A stretch of 64,000 nucleotides of DNA from Prolixibacteraceae bacterium (GCA_021740385.1 JAIOZY010000001.1:1-64000); one strand, 5' to 3'; positions 35,580 to 45,166 are shown, counted from the first letter of the stretch. The notes: generated by a model not told the origin, from the sequence alone. Numbers and translations: made by a program.

Positions 35580-35729
35580 ATTATTAAAAGATTAATCTTT
35601 TTTTCAAAAATAAGATTTTTTCTCTAAACAATTTATTTCAAATGTTGAAATCATTTCAATTTCTGTTTGGAAATGATATAATTTGTTACGTTTTTTTAAT
35701 GCAATTATTTCTTTCTTGTAATAAAGCTT

Positions 35730-37859
35730 TCAATACAACGAATTCAAATGTTCATACCTCACATTCCACTTTTCGTTTTGTGGAAAACCGTTTTTTCCAT
35801 TATCGTTGCGGTATGTGCACATAGCAGCAATAGTGGTGAGCAACGCCCCGTTGCCCGGCAGGTAAAGGGGCAGCCTTTCGTTTTGGTAATTGTGCCCGTT
35901 TACAAGGTAGCGGTTTTTCGGGGTATCCATCAGTAAAAGGTCAATGGCCTGTTGGGGCTCATTCAATACGGTGGCTGTAAGCGCTGTTAGTGGAAAATCC
36001 CAGCCCCAGCAGGTTCGCCAATCCCATTTTTCCAAAACGGCGTTGAATGTTTTTTCCAGTATGTGTGTATCAACTTTTTCAGTTAAGGGCAGAAAACCCC
36101 CAACGCCTAAAACAATGGGATGGTCGGTAAGGTAGCGCGGGTTTTCGTAAGAATCGACAGCATTTTCAGTAAAAAGGTACAGGCTGTCCTTCACCGGCAA
36201 TGGGGCAAGGTTATCGATCACGTTTTGCCAGGCTTCATTTTTGGTATACCCCAGATTCAGTCTGATGTCTTGAGCCGTTTGCAGTCCATACTGCCAATAG
36301 GCCAGTTCGAATGCCGGGTTGATGGTTGTTTCGGGTTTAAACCGTTCCTGTGCCGGGATCAGCGCCGGGCCTAAAACATAGCGCGATGTGGCTGAATCCC
36401 AACGGGCATACGAGGCCATGAAATCGGTAGTAGCTTTTACCAGCGAATAGTATTTTCGGAGTATTGATGTGTCGTTGCCGGCTGCCCTGTAAAGCAGGTT
36501 TGTATAGTATATAACGTGAGGTTGCTGCCATATCAGGAAAGTGCCAATCGAGCTGGGGCTTTCGTTTCCGGCAGGGTCGGTCATTTTTTGCCAGCGCACA
36601 CCGTTGTACCCTTGCCATTGTGCAGTTTGACGGGCTTTATTAAAAATGCTGAAATAGTAATCGAGTTGTTTTTTGATTAAGTCGGTGCGGTTCCAAAGTA
36701 TATAATGTACCATGTGCCACCAGTGCATTTCCAGGTGGAATTTTCCGTGCCAGCTATTAAACGTTAGCCCGGTTTCCTGGGGAGGAAAGGGTCCTGTACA
36801 CTGAATTTTGGTGAGGTATTGCGATAGCACAACCCTGCGTTCCAGTTCGAAGGCGCGGGGATCGGTGCATTTCGAAAAATCGATAGTCCCGCCACTATTC
36901 CAGAATTTTTCCCAGTTGGTAGCGTTGTTGTTTTTGGTTTCGGAAAACGTTGGCAGGGGGCTCAATTTTTTTTCTGTTGAAAATTTGATACATATTTCAA
37001 ACTGGTTTTCTTTCACGTTTGGCGAAATCAATATCCGGTGCTTTTTATCCTGTATGATGGATGCGCTGCCGGTCCAGCCGGTTTTGGTGAAATATGTTGT
37101 TGAACCGATTTCGCGGCCAAGTTCCAGCCCGGCACTGTTTGCTTTAACAATTTTGGTGTTGTGCAGCCCGGGTGAATTAAAATCGCAGGCGCTGCTGAAT
37201 TTTTCACGATCGGGGTATGGAAAGGTCAGTTTTACTTTTAGTTTCCCCTTTTTTATCAGGGGAGATTGAATATTAAAAGCAAGCAAGTCGGTTTCCTGAT
37301 GGCAAAAGGTGGTAACTTCAACCGGGTATCCTTCAAATAAAAACCTACTTTTTAGTTCTCCGGTCCATAGGTTAAGTTCTTGTTTTGGCGATAGAATATC
37401 GTTGGGTTCAGCCTCATCTCCATTTTCTTTCAGCAACTGAAGCCCGATAAGCCCGAGGTGCATGCGGTGAGGGTTCTCACGCAGCCAACGTGTGGCCTTA
37501 TTTTTTCGCTTGTTATCGTTTTCTGAAAACTGGTACAGGTAGGGAACCGAATCGGTGCCGTTCCAATACTTTTTTTCCACATCGGCAGGCGTGTAGTTGC
37601 CGGTATTGGGAAACGAATGCCAGCCCCAGTCGGAAAAGGTTCCGAGGGGTATGCCCTGTTCGTGGTATGCCGGAAATGTTTGCATACCGGTGATGTCGGC
37701 AGTGAATGCAAACTTCCCGTTTCCAACCGTGAGCGGATTAAGCGGATCGGCTTGTGTTAATTGGACAGCGTGCCGTGAGACCAGATTATTGCGGTTAATT
37801 TCCTGGTTACAAGCAGTAAAAAGTGTTGTTGCAATAATGAAAAAAAGTAATCGGTTCAT
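35730..37859 (-). CDS. Six-hairpin glycosidase-like lipoprotein (GH65/GH95-like)
   Basis: 709 aa. The lipobox LFTAC gives Cys17. An N-terminal beta-sandwich region (about 30-300) is followed by an (alpha/alpha)6 barrel: TFNSWHGKFHLEMHWWHMVH near 360 holds the probable acid Glu, then QPHVIYYTNLLYRAAG and KWDWRTCWGWDFPLTALTA near 620. This matches GH65/GH95-type clan L glycosidases rather than a family I can name exactly. Likely periplasmic, acting on alpha-linked sugars. Its ATG overlaps the stop of the 69-codon ORF in an ATGA, which in turn overlaps the PEP/pyruvate-binding gene, giving an unexpected co-translated trio. Confidence 0.75.
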   Translation of the reverse strand: MNRLLFFIIATTLFTACNQEINRNNLVSRHAVQLTQADPLNPLTVGNGKFAFTADITGMQTFPAYHEQGIPLGTFSDWGWHSFPNTGNYTPADVEKKYWNGTDSVPYLYQFSENDNKRKNKATRWLRENPHRMHLGLIGLQLLKENGDEAEPNDILSPKQELNLWTGELKSRFLFEGYPVEVTTFCHQETDLLAFNIQSPLIKKGKLKVKLTFPYPDREKFSSACDFNSPGLHNTKIVKANSAGLELGREIGSTTYFTKTGWTGSASIIQDKKHRILISPNVKENQFEICIKFSTEKKLSPLPTFSETKNNNATNWEKFWNSGGTIDFSKCTDPRAFELERRVVLSQYLTKIQCTGPFPPQETGLTFNSWHGKFHLEMHWWHMVHYILWNRTDLIKKQLDYYFSIFNKARQTAQWQGYNGVRWQKMTDPAGNESPSSIGTFLIWQQPHVIYYTNLLYRAAGNDTSILRKYYSLVKATTDFMASYARWDSATSRYVLGPALIPAQERFKPETTINPAFELAYWQYGLQTAQDIRLNLGYTKNEAWQNVIDNLAPLPVKDSLYLFTENAVDSYENPRYLTDHPIVLGVGGFLPLTEKVDTHILEKTFNAVLEKWDWRTCWGWDFPLTALTATVLNEPQQAIDLLLMDTPKNRYLVNGHNYQNERLPLYLPGNGALLTTIAAMCTYRNDNGKNGFPQNEKWNVRYEHLNSLY

Positions 37860-38065
37860 TTGTTGTCATTCTTCTTTTTGGTTAATACGGCAGCGGGTTT
37901 CCAAAGGTCCCATTCAAGTATTTCGTCAAATTCACCATGCGAGGGATCTATCAGGTATTGGTCTGTTTCACCATCGATTGTGTCAACTTTTACAATTCGT
38001 TTAAGCAGGTTCAACGTTCTTTGTTCGTTGTTCAGGGTATAAATGGCCATTTTATCTTTGTTCAT
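37856..38065 (-). CDS. Small hypothetical protein between two coupled genes
   Basis: 69 aa, charged, cytosolic (LNLLKRIVKVDTIDGETDQY, FDEILEWDLWKPAAVLTKKK). It overlaps both neighbours by 4 bp (start within the stop of the 38062 gene, stop over the start of the glycosidase gene), which supports real translation. DEILEWDLWKPA resembles short proteins of the glycosylase-associated or 'DUF' kind, but I do not recognise a family. Function unknown. Confidence 0.6.
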   Translation of the reverse strand: MNKDKMAIYTLNNEQRTLNLLKRIVKVDTIDGETDQYLIDPSHGEFDEILEWDLWKPAAVLTKKKNDNK

Positions 38066-41000
38066 GAATGAATTGTTTCATTTTCGTTTGTCCTGATGAT
38101 CATTTCACGGTTATGTCCGTCCATGAGTATGGTTACCGGTTTAGTGAAGCGTGCATGCCTGACAAAGTGGGTACGCCTTACCACCGGAAGTTTTTTAAGC
38201 ATTTCGATGTTGATAAATTCATTTGGCGAATTGTAAGGCACCGAGAAATAGCCCACGTTCATTGATGTTACGTTGTGAAAAAAGTGAGAGCCCAGCGAGG
38301 CATCAAGTGGAAAATCCTCGAGCCCCATTTCAATAATGATGCGGGCATTCGATATTTGCGACCAGTTGACAGGAATGCCGGTGTAGGGGTCGCGGGTGCC
38401 CCAGCGTCCGGGGCCAATCAGTATGTATTCCCGATTTTCTTTCACCATTGTTTCATTCAGCTTGCCCAGCTGTTCGGCCATTTCGCGTGTGCGTGTCCGG
38501 TCGAATTCAGTAATGTCGACATACAGTACATCGCGGATGGTATCGATTTTACCGTTGCCCATGCCATTAACGGTGTACATAAATGCACTTTCGATGTTGG
38601 TTTTGTCAATGGTAATTTCAACCAGATCTTCTTTTCTGATAAGCGGTTTTATCTGCAACAGGTAAAGCGTTGGCAACCCATATTCCCGGCAGGGTTTCAG
38701 GTCAATGGCATACTCCAGTTCAACGGGAGTCCCCATGGCTTCCCTGAAAATTTTCAGTAACAGGCTGAGTGAATCGGCAAGGGGTATTGAGTTGTATTTC
38801 AGAATGTTTGCAAAATCGATCACCCGTGGTCCTTTTATGTCGGTGCCCGGCATCAGGCAGTCGTTTTCATAATCGTAGGTCGATGCACAACATTCGAGTG
38901 TGCCGTCGGTTTCAGCCTCTTTTATCTTGAATTTTTTAATGGTGGCCATTTCTCCTTCTTCGGCCAGATTAAATTGTGGGTTGTTCAAATCGATGGCATA
39001 AAACATGCTTTGTGTATCGCGCATCTGGTCTTTAACCAACGTAGGATTTATATCGGGGTAACGCGGGCAAAACCGGTACGATTTTTCGCCGCCAACAACG
39101 TACATGCCCAGTCCCACTCCGGCTACAGAAAAGCCATCGGCAGGTTTCATGTACGATACCGGATAGTAATTGTACGACTGCCCCACACCGCTAATGTGTG
39201 GGTAAAAACGGTTGTTGTAGCCATGTCCTACTACTTCCTGAATAACCACGGCCATCTTTTCTTCTTCAACCTTGTAATTAACGGCATCGAAATGGGAACG
39301 TGCCGGGTTGGCAAAGGTTGAGGCGTAGACCAGCTTAATAGCTGTAATTAGTTGTTCGAGCCTGACGTTTATATCGGGGTGGTTGTTGGGCAGCAGGTAG
39401 GTGCTGTAAACCCCGGCAAAGGGCTGAAGCAGCGAATCTTCAAACAAACCCGACGAACGCACCGCCAGCGGCATGCGCATGGTTACCAGGTACTGGAAAA
39501 GCCGCTCGGTTAGGGGTTCGCTTAATTTTGCTTTCAGAAATAACGCGTTGATATTGTCGTAGTTGTGCCCTACAATGATTTTGTTGTACAGGTCGTTCGA
39601 CTCGATAAATGAATCGAATTCAAGTGCCCCGATAACAGCGGTTGCCGGAATGCGGATGTTGATACCGGGGATGATTTTTTTGAATTCGATGTTTTCGATG
39701 AATTTTGAAATGAATGCCAGTCCGCGGCCTTTACCTCCCAACGAACCTTTGCTAAGCCTTATGATGTAACGGTTCCCGGCAACCAGTGTAGGGTCGAAAT
39801 TGACAATACGGCCCCGAAGTTGCTGCATTTTTACTTCTTCAAAAACATTCAGGATAAAATTGCGCAGGTCTTTGTTTTGTTCAAATTCATCAACCTGGTG
39901 GGCTTTGAGCATTTCGGCCATGTTGATTTCGCCGCGTGCCATAAGCCAGGTTGAAAAGGCGTTATCGCGCCCGTGGTAAATGAGCGATTCGATGGGTATT
40001 TTTTTCATCAGTTCCTGAAATTCGTGCAGCGAATGCGCCTCGGCCACTTTTCGCCCGTCGGGCATCAGGAATTCAAAATTGCCAAACCCCAGCCGTTTGT
40101 GGATAAATTTCCGGATATCTTTCGAGAGGCTGTCGGAATTTTTGTTGATGAATTCGGCCCCGATCTCCTTTGCACGTTTTGCATTGACAATATCGTGCGA
40201 TTGCAACAAAAGCGGAATGGGAAACTCAAGGTTGGCTTTCACATAGTTCAGCAAATCGATGCCCGAGTCGCTGTTTTCATCGCCGTCCTTGGCAAATTTC
40301 ACATCGCTTATTACGCACAGCAGGTTGTCTTTATACATGTTCACGATTTCAACGGCATCTTCGTAATTGCTTACCAGCAATATTTTTGGCCTGGCCCGCA
40401 TTTTAAGAATCATGTGCAGTTCATCGGTCGAGTCGTCGGAAACAAGGTCCTGGGTTTGCAGCATCACGTTGGTGTAAAGCAGGGGCAGGTAGCGGGAATA
40501 ATATTTTACCGAATCTTCTACCAGGAGGATGATGCGTACGTTCCCGACTTTTATATCGCGGGCCACGTTTTTCTTGTCCTCGAGGTATTTGATCATGGCC
40601 AGGAAAATGGTGGTGTTGCCGTTCCACACGAAAACCCGGTCGATTGATTTGAGCGGCTCGGCGGCAATTGTAAACCAGGCCAGGTCGTAATTGTTGTTAA
40701 CGAGGAGCAGGATGGAAAGCCGCAGTTTCTTTTTGTGCAATTCTTCGGCTGCTTCGAGCGGTGCTTTGCGGTCGACCCCGGCCATGATGATCACCATGTC
40801 GAAATGTTGGTTTTCGACAGCTTCAAGGGCTTCGGGCAAACTGTTTACACTGGTGAAACGCGGCGCTGAATAGAGGTTTAGCTGGAGGTATTCGCCAAAT
40901 ATCTTATCGGAAAACTGCCCCTCGCGCACAATGGAATAGGCATCGTATTTTGTGGCAATCAGCAGTATCTCCTTCACTTTGGTTGGCATTAACTCCTGAA

Positions 41001-41067
41001 AAATGTCGCGGTCGTTTTTCTTTTTCTCGTAAATCGACGACAATGAAATGGAATCAAGATTGAGCAT
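38062..41067 (-). CDS. PEP/pyruvate-binding-domain protein with two receiver-like domains
   Basis: 1001 aa, cytosolic. Residues about 30-160 and 175-330 look like receiver (CheY-like) folds (ILLIATKYDAYSIV, FDMVIIMAG; VRIILLVEDSVKYYSRYLP, LLCVISDVKF). The second keeps an Asp of the CVISDVKF type at the phosphorylation position. Residues about 350-400 form a linker domain. From about 430 the protein resembles the ATP-grasp PEP/pyruvate-binding domain of PPDK/PEP synthase (IRLSKGSLGGKGRGLAFI, MRMPLAVRSSGLFEDSLLQPFAGVY, LEYAIDLKP near 840, YLLQIKPL). The phospho-His swivelling domain and PEP-site TIM barrel of true PPDK are absent, so it cannot be a complete PEP synthase. Possibly a signalling kinase or phosphotransferase. 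First in the overlapping trio. Confidence 0.75.
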   Translation of the reverse strand: MLNLDSISLSSIYEKKKNDRDIFQELMPTKVKEILLIATKYDAYSIVREGQFSDKIFGEYLQLNLYSAPRFTSVNSLPEALEAVENQHFDMVIIMAGVDRKAPLEAAEELHKKKLRLSILLLVNNNYDLAWFTIAAEPLKSIDRVFVWNGNTTIFLAMIKYLEDKKNVARDIKVGNVRIILLVEDSVKYYSRYLPLLYTNVMLQTQDLVSDDSTDELHMILKMRARPKILLVSNYEDAVEIVNMYKDNLLCVISDVKFAKDGDENSDSGIDLLNYVKANLEFPIPLLLQSHDIVNAKRAKEIGAEFINKNSDSLSKDIRKFIHKRLGFGNFEFLMPDGRKVAEAHSLHEFQELMKKIPIESLIYHGRDNAFSTWLMARGEINMAEMLKAHQVDEFEQNKDLRNFILNVFEEVKMQQLRGRIVNFDPTLVAGNRYIIRLSKGSLGGKGRGLAFISKFIENIEFKKIIPGINIRIPATAVIGALEFDSFIESNDLYNKIIVGHNYDNINALFLKAKLSEPLTERLFQYLVTMRMPLAVRSSGLFEDSLLQPFAGVYSTYLLPNNHPDINVRLEQLITAIKLVYASTFANPARSHFDAVNYKVEEEKMAVVIQEVVGHGYNNRFYPHISGVGQSYNYYPVSYMKPADGFSVAGVGLGMYVVGGEKSYRFCPRYPDINPTLVKDQMRDTQSMFYAIDLNNPQFNLAEEGEMATIKKFKIKEAETDGTLECCASTYDYENDCLMPGTDIKGPRVIDFANILKYNSIPLADSLSLLLKIFREAMGTPVELEYAIDLKPCREYGLPTLYLLQIKPLIRKEDLVEITIDKTNIESAFMYTVNGMGNGKIDTIRDVLYVDITEFDRTRTREMAEQLGKLNETMVKENREYILIGPGRWGTRDPYTGIPVNWSQISNARIIIEMGLEDFPLDASLGSHFFHNVTSMNVGYFSVPYNSPNEFINIEMLKKLPVVRRTHFVRHARFTKPVTILMDGHNREMIIRTNENETIHS

Positions 41068-41244
41068 AAACCCCTGCTTTTTTGTTGAACGACCAATTTA
41101 AGAAAATAAACCCGCATTCGGGAAGAAATTTTCAAGTGGTGGATGCTTTTATTTGTCTCCAAAATTTGAATTATACATCGGTTTGAACAATTTTTGAAAT
41201 TTTTTTGTATATTTTGTAACAATTGCGATTAATGGTAAAGAGAA

Positions 41245-42579
41245 ATGAAAGAACTTGAAAGAAAGGAACTTCAAAACAAAATTTCGTTTCTTGAGCAGGA
41301 GAACCGGAATTTGTTGAAGGTAATTGAGAAAAATACAGAAAAAACATTCCTGAAAGAAGCCTATGAAGAACTTCAGGAATTATTAAAGTTACATGAGAAA
41401 AGGGAGAATGAAATTTCCGAATTGTTAAAGGCTACACAGACGGTACTCGAAACACACGATTTTCAGAAAACGGCTAAACTGATTTTCGACAGTTGTGCCC
41501 GAACCATTGGTGCAAAGGCCGGCTATGTCGCATTGCTTTCCGATGATGGTCAGGAGAATGAATTGCTTTTCCTTGAAGACGGGGGTATGCCGTGCACGGT
41601 AAATCCAAATCTGCCCATGCCAATAAGGGGATTAAGGGAAGAATCGTATCGAACCGGTGAAGTTGTTTACGACAACGACTTTATGAAAAGCAAGTGGGTG
41701 AAATTTATGCCCCGGGGACATATGGACTTGAAAAATGTCCTTTTTGCGCCATTGAATATTGAAGGCAAAACCGTTGGCATTATGGGGCTTGCCTGTAAGT
41801 CCGGTGATTTTGACGATAACGATGCCCGTATTGCTGCAGCCTTTGGCGATTATGCAGCTATTGCTTTAAAGAACAGTAAAACCCTTGAAGAACTTGAAAA
41901 AGCAAATGAAACCAAAGATAAATTCTTTTCAATAATTGCACACGATTTGCGGAGCCCTTTAAACCCTTTGCTGGGGTTTGTTGAATTGCTTACTGAAGAT
42001 TTGAATAAGGGAGATATTGAGAGCTCAAAAAATTATGCGGCCATGGTTAATTCTTCGCTGGAGTATTACTACAACTTGCTATCAGAGTTACTGGAATGGG
42101 CGCAAATGCAAAGCGGCAAAATTGATTACAATCCGGTGGAAATTGAAGTCAACAAAAAAATCGCATACATTTTTGATTTTTTAAAACCCCTGGCAATTGC
42201 AAAGGAAATCAGTTTTACTTCAAAAATTAGTGTGGACCATGTGATGGCCGATGGAAAAATGCTCGAAACAATTTTGAGAAATCTTATTGTAAATGCTGTG
42301 AAATTTACCGATAAGGGCGGAAAGGTACATGCTGACGTTTTAAAAGTTAAAACAGGGAAAACCAAATTTCTGATTAAGGATACTGGTGTTGGAATCAGTG
42401 ATGATGATATTTCCAAACTTTTCAAAATCGATACCGGTTTTTCAACCGAAGGAACGAAAGGTGAAAAAGGAACGGGTCTTGGCCTGATTCTTTGTAAGGA
42501 GTTTGTTGAAATGCATGGCGGTGAGATAGGCGTAGAGCCCAACCCCGATGGTGGTTCTGTTTTTTGGTTTACTATTTAA
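41245..42579 (+). CDS. GAF-domain sensor histidine kinase (soluble)
   Basis: 444 aa with no membrane segment. An N-terminal coiled coil (residues 1-60) is followed by a GAF domain (about 66-212: LIFDSCARTIGAKAGYVALL, GIMGLACKSGDF). The HisKA phosphoacceptor is His233 in FFSIIAHDLRSPLNPLLGF. The HATPase_c domain has the N box LRNLIVNAVKFTDKGG, G1 DTGVGIS and G2 GTGLGL. No receiver is attached or adjacent in the same operon. TATATTTTG just upstream (41209-41217) is close to a -7 box. The 3' end overlaps the convergent LytTR gene by 8 bp. Ligand unknown. Confidence 0.92.
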   Translation: MKELERKELQNKISFLEQENRNLLKVIEKNTEKTFLKEAYEELQELLKLHEKRENEISELLKATQTVLETHDFQKTAKLIFDSCARTIGAKAGYVALLSDDGQENELLFLEDGGMPCTVNPNLPMPIRGLREESYRTGEVVYDNDFMKSKWVKFMPRGHMDLKNVLFAPLNIEGKTVGIMGLACKSGDFDDNDARIAAAFGDYAAIALKNSKTLEELEKANETKDKFFSIIAHDLRSPLNPLLGFVELLTEDLNKGDIESSKNYAAMVNSSLEYYYNLLSELLEWAQMQSGKIDYNPVEIEVNKKIAYIFDFLKPLAIAKEISFTSKISVDHVMADGKMLETILRNLIVNAVKFTDKGGKVHADVLKVKTGKTKFLIKDTGVGISDDDISKLFKIDTGFSTEGTKGEKGTGLGLILCKEFVEMHGGEIGVEPNPDGGSVFWFTI

Positions 42580-43255
42580 CATTTTTCCATTTGCTAAAAA
42601 ACGGAAGGCGATAGTTCTCTCCTATTTTGAGTGATTCACGCTTCAGGTTAACCATGTTACCTTCAACATAATCGATTTTCGGCAAAGCAACGATATATGA
42701 TTTATGAATCCGGACAAACCTGTTGGCGGGCAATTGGTTTTCCATGTTTTTCAGGGTTGAATGGGTGGTAAGTGTTTTATCAGCTAAATGTACCCGTAAA
42801 TAATCACCCATGGCTTCAATGTAGATAATGTCGTCCAAATTAACGCGGTAGTCTTTTTTGTCGGCTTTTACAAACAGGAACTGTTGTTTTGTTGTTATCC
42901 CGATTTTTTCAATTGCCCTTGTAACGGCTATTGAAAACCGCTCGAAGGAGATGGGCTTTAGAAGATAGTCGACAGCCTCGAGGTTAAAACCTTCAACCGC
43001 GTATTCGGAATAGGCTGTTGTGAAAACAATCATTGGCGGGTTTGGAAGGCGTTTAACCAGTTCTACACCGTTTAAGTTTGGCATATTTATATCGAGAAAC
43101 ATCAGGTCAATGTTGTGTTCCTTTAAAAAGCCCGGGACTGGTTTGCCATCTGAAAGTGTTTCTTTTAATTCGAGGTTTGGGCATTCCAAAATGTAGTCTT
43201 TCAGAATTTCCTGTTGCAATGGCTCATCATCAACAATAATGCAACTAATTTTCAT
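42572..43255 (-). CDS. LytTR-family response regulator
   Basis: 227 aa from the ATG at 43255, which overlaps the kinase stop as ATGA; an upstream in-frame TTG is unlikely. The receiver has DDEP at 9-12 and phosphoacceptor Asp55 (LMFLDINMPNLNG), Thr in FTTAYSEYAVEGF and Lys in YLLKPISF. The C-terminal LytTR domain is KDYRVNLDDIIYIEAMGDYL, HSTLKNMENQLP, RFVRIHKSYIVALPKIDYVEG. It is third in the lipoprotein/LytS/LytTR operon and probably binds the direct repeats at 44973-45005. Confidence 0.93.
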   Translation of the reverse strand: MKISCIIVDDEPLQQEILKDYILECPNLELKETLSDGKPVPGFLKEHNIDLMFLDINMPNLNGVELVKRLPNPPMIVFTTAYSEYAVEGFNLEAVDYLLKPISFERFSIAVTRAIEKIGITTKQQFLFVKADKKDYRVNLDDIIYIEAMGDYLRVHLADKTLTTHSTLKNMENQLPANRFVRIHKSYIVALPKIDYVEGNMVNLKRESLKIGENYRLPFFSKWKNVK

Positions 43256-44295
43256 GATTTCTTTCTTTTTAAGCAAAGTTCAACCCTGAATTCATTTGGG
43301 CCTTTTTCAATATTCAGGGTATGTTTCCCCGGATATAATAATTTTAAACGTTTTGAAACATTCTCTAATCCGATGCCTTTTTTGTTCTTTCCTGTTTTTT
43401 CAGCTTCCTGGTTGTTAATTGAATTTCGGGTTGAAAACCGGATATGTTTCGTGTCGGTTTTTAATTCAATTTTCACATAAAATTTTTCTTCACTGTTGGG
43501 TTTGCCGTGTTTAAAGCTGTTCTCGACAAAAGGGATCAGGATTAGCGGGGCAATATAAACATCTGAAGTTTCTCCGTTTATTGTTAATTCAATATCGATC
43601 AAATTTCCGAGCCGGACTTTATGGATTTCAATAATGTTGTGAATAATGCCCATCTCTTTTTCTATGGCAATTTTTTCAACATCGGTTTCGTACAACATGT
43701 AACGCAATACTTCGGAGAGTTTCATGATCACGTCAGGGGTTTCGTCCGATTTTTTGCGGGCCAGGGCATAAATGCTGCTAAGTGTGTTAAAAAGGAAATG
43801 CGGGTTTACCTGGCTTGTAAGAGCATTAAGCTGGATTCGGGTTGTTTCGTTTTCAATTTTCTGAAGTTTAAACCAGGCCCTGGCCAACTTCAATAAAGTT
43901 GTAAGCAGTAAAAATACCGAAAGGTAAAGGAGGATGTCGAAAAAATCATAATAGGCAATGAAATAGTAGCCGGGCAAAATGTAATCGATCAATACGTTAA
44001 ACATCAGAAAATAGAAGCCTATACCGGCCATGATTGCCAAAGCCAGCAGTAACCCGTAAATAAGAAACCTGCGCTTTGCCATGAATACGGGTATCAGAAA
44101 AAGAAGGTTTGCATAAACCGTTGGGACAATGCAAACCATGAATATGAGGGTGTAAATTGCATCGATTAATTGTGGGGAAGCCGAAACTTTCAGGATGTTG
44201 ATCAAAACAAGAAAGGAAAGCGCCCAAAACATGATATGTTGTAAAAGGCGGTTTCGAATAACCGTATCGATTTTCTTCTCAAAAATTGAAGCCAT
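43252..44295 (-). CDS. LytS-type sensor histidine kinase
   Basis: 347 aa. Four membrane segments at about 18-36, 45-72, 76-103 and 118-140 have short loops and no clear sensing domain. The phosphoacceptor His166 lies in LTSQVNPHFLFNTLSSIYAL. The N box is LILIPFVENSFKHGKP and the G box is GIGLENVSKRLKLLY. It phosphorylates the LytTR protein encoded downstream (inference from coupling). It starts 2 bp after the lipoprotein stop, so all three genes are one operon. Same architecture as the kinase at 20054-21118. Confidence 0.93.
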   Translation of the reverse strand: MASIFEKKIDTVIRNRLLQHIMFWALSFLVLINILKVSASPQLIDAIYTLIFMVCIVPTVYANLLFLIPVFMAKRRFLIYGLLLALAIMAGIGFYFLMFNVLIDYILPGYYFIAYYDFFDILLYLSVFLLLTTLLKLARAWFKLQKIENETTRIQLNALTSQVNPHFLFNTLSSIYALARKKSDETPDVIMKLSEVLRYMLYETDVEKIAIEKEMGIIHNIIEIHKVRLGNLIDIELTINGETSDVYIAPLILIPFVENSFKHGKPNSEEKFYVKIELKTDTKHIRFSTRNSINNQEAEKTGKNKKGIGLENVSKRLKLLYPGKHTLNIEKGPNEFRVELCLKRKKS

Positions 44296-44297
44296 GT

Positions 44298-44915
44298 TTA
44301 TTTTTTCCTGATGAGTTCGAGCTCAAGTCCGTCTTCAAATGCATTGCTTGAATTTAAGTATTTTTTGACAAACTTTTGCAGTTCTTTCGGCTTGGCTGTT
44401 AATAAAATGGTATTATCATTTTTTTCGTGATGGATACGCACTTTATTCGCTTTAATTTGTTCTTCCAGCCACCCGGGGTCGAACCACTTAAAAACGATAG
44501 TATCTCCCCTCAAATCAAGCAATGCAAAAGAATGGACAGGGATAATGTGGAGGTCGAACATGGCCAGTTCCCAGCCTTCGTTGCTGTCCTGGTAATCCTC
44601 CAGGTAAAAGTCGGCAATAAGCTGGCCGTTGAGCTCAATAAGGTGTACTTCAAATTGCGAGTTCATTTTTTTTGGGTGGTTTTCATTTATTTTCAAAATG
44701 TAGCCCAAACTGTCGGTCACTTTCTTTTTTTCTTCATTTTCGGTATAGATGTAATCGAAATTCCAACTGGCTGAATCATCGGTCATATACTCCCCAAGCA
44801 GGTATTCGTTCGGGAAGAGGTCATCTTCGGTATAAATGGGGTAAAACGAAAACACAACGCAGCCCGACATGAACAGGGCCAGCATTAATGGTAATATGTA
44901 TTTTTTCAGTTTCAT
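44298..44915 (-). CDS. Lipoprotein of unknown function, first gene of a LytS/LytTR operon
   Basis: 205 aa. The lipobox FMSGC gives Cys19; VVFSFYPIYTEDDLFPNEYL follows, with acid residues too far for a classic surface signal, so the inner face of the outer membrane is likely. The mature domain is beta-rich with a helical C-terminus (PKELQKFVKKYLNSSNAFED). Resembles small Bacteroidota lipoproteins starting CxxxxFYPIYT with 'E/D-LLGEW'-like elements. No function known. Only 2 bp separate it from the kinase gene, suggesting it is the sensor or output of the pair. Confidence 0.7.
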   Translation of the reverse strand: MKLKKYILPLMLALFMSGCVVFSFYPIYTEDDLFPNEYLLGEYMTDDSASWNFDYIYTENEEKKKVTDSLGYILKINENHPKKMNSQFEVHLIELNGQLIADFYLEDYQDSNEGWELAMFDLHIIPVHSFALLDLRGDTIVFKWFDPGWLEEQIKANKVRIHHEKNDNTILLTAKPKELQKFVKKYLNSSNAFEDGLELELIRKK

Positions 44916-44972
44916 GATATTTTGATTTTTTGTTTGGGTAAAGGTGATGCCTTTGCAGATATTATCCCATTT

Positions 44973-45005
44973 TTTTCGATGAAAGGGGCTTAATTTTCGA
45001 TGAAA
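44973..45005 (-). promoter_or_regulatory. Candidate LytTR binding site: identical 12-bp direct repeats, 21-bp period
   Basis: TTTTCGATGAAA occurs at 44973-44984 and again at 44994-45005, identical and exactly 21 bp apart, 58-90 bp upstream of the lipoprotein ATG. LytTR domains bind paired direct repeats separated by two helical turns. This strongly suggests autoregulation by the LytTR protein of the same operon. Confidence 0.6.
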
Positions 45006-45166
45006 CAGAATGAAAAAACCATAAATATGTCATTAAAATTAATTGTTTTTAATAAAGTGTATTGTATTTTGTTTAAAATTGCAATAACTTGCAATAAAAG
45101 AATTCGCGAAATACTAAATGTATTTCAATTAATACTAATTCTGAATTCAAACTAAAATTTATTAAC

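Noticed and set aside
26782-37859. A polysaccharide utilisation locus
   Set aside because: GH43, GH31 and a six-hairpin glycosidase are present, but no SusC/SusD pair or hybrid regulator is seen, and the genes are split by a protease and toxin-antitoxin genes.
39973-40647. A 224-codon open frame on the plus strand inside the PEP/pyruvate-binding gene
   Set aside because: It is antisense to well-conserved domains of the minus-strand gene; the product shows no family match.
38062-41067. Complete PEP synthase or pyruvate phosphate dikinase
   Set aside because: The phosphohistidine domain and the C-terminal PEP-binding TIM barrel are absent; only the ATP-grasp portion plus receiver-like domains are present.
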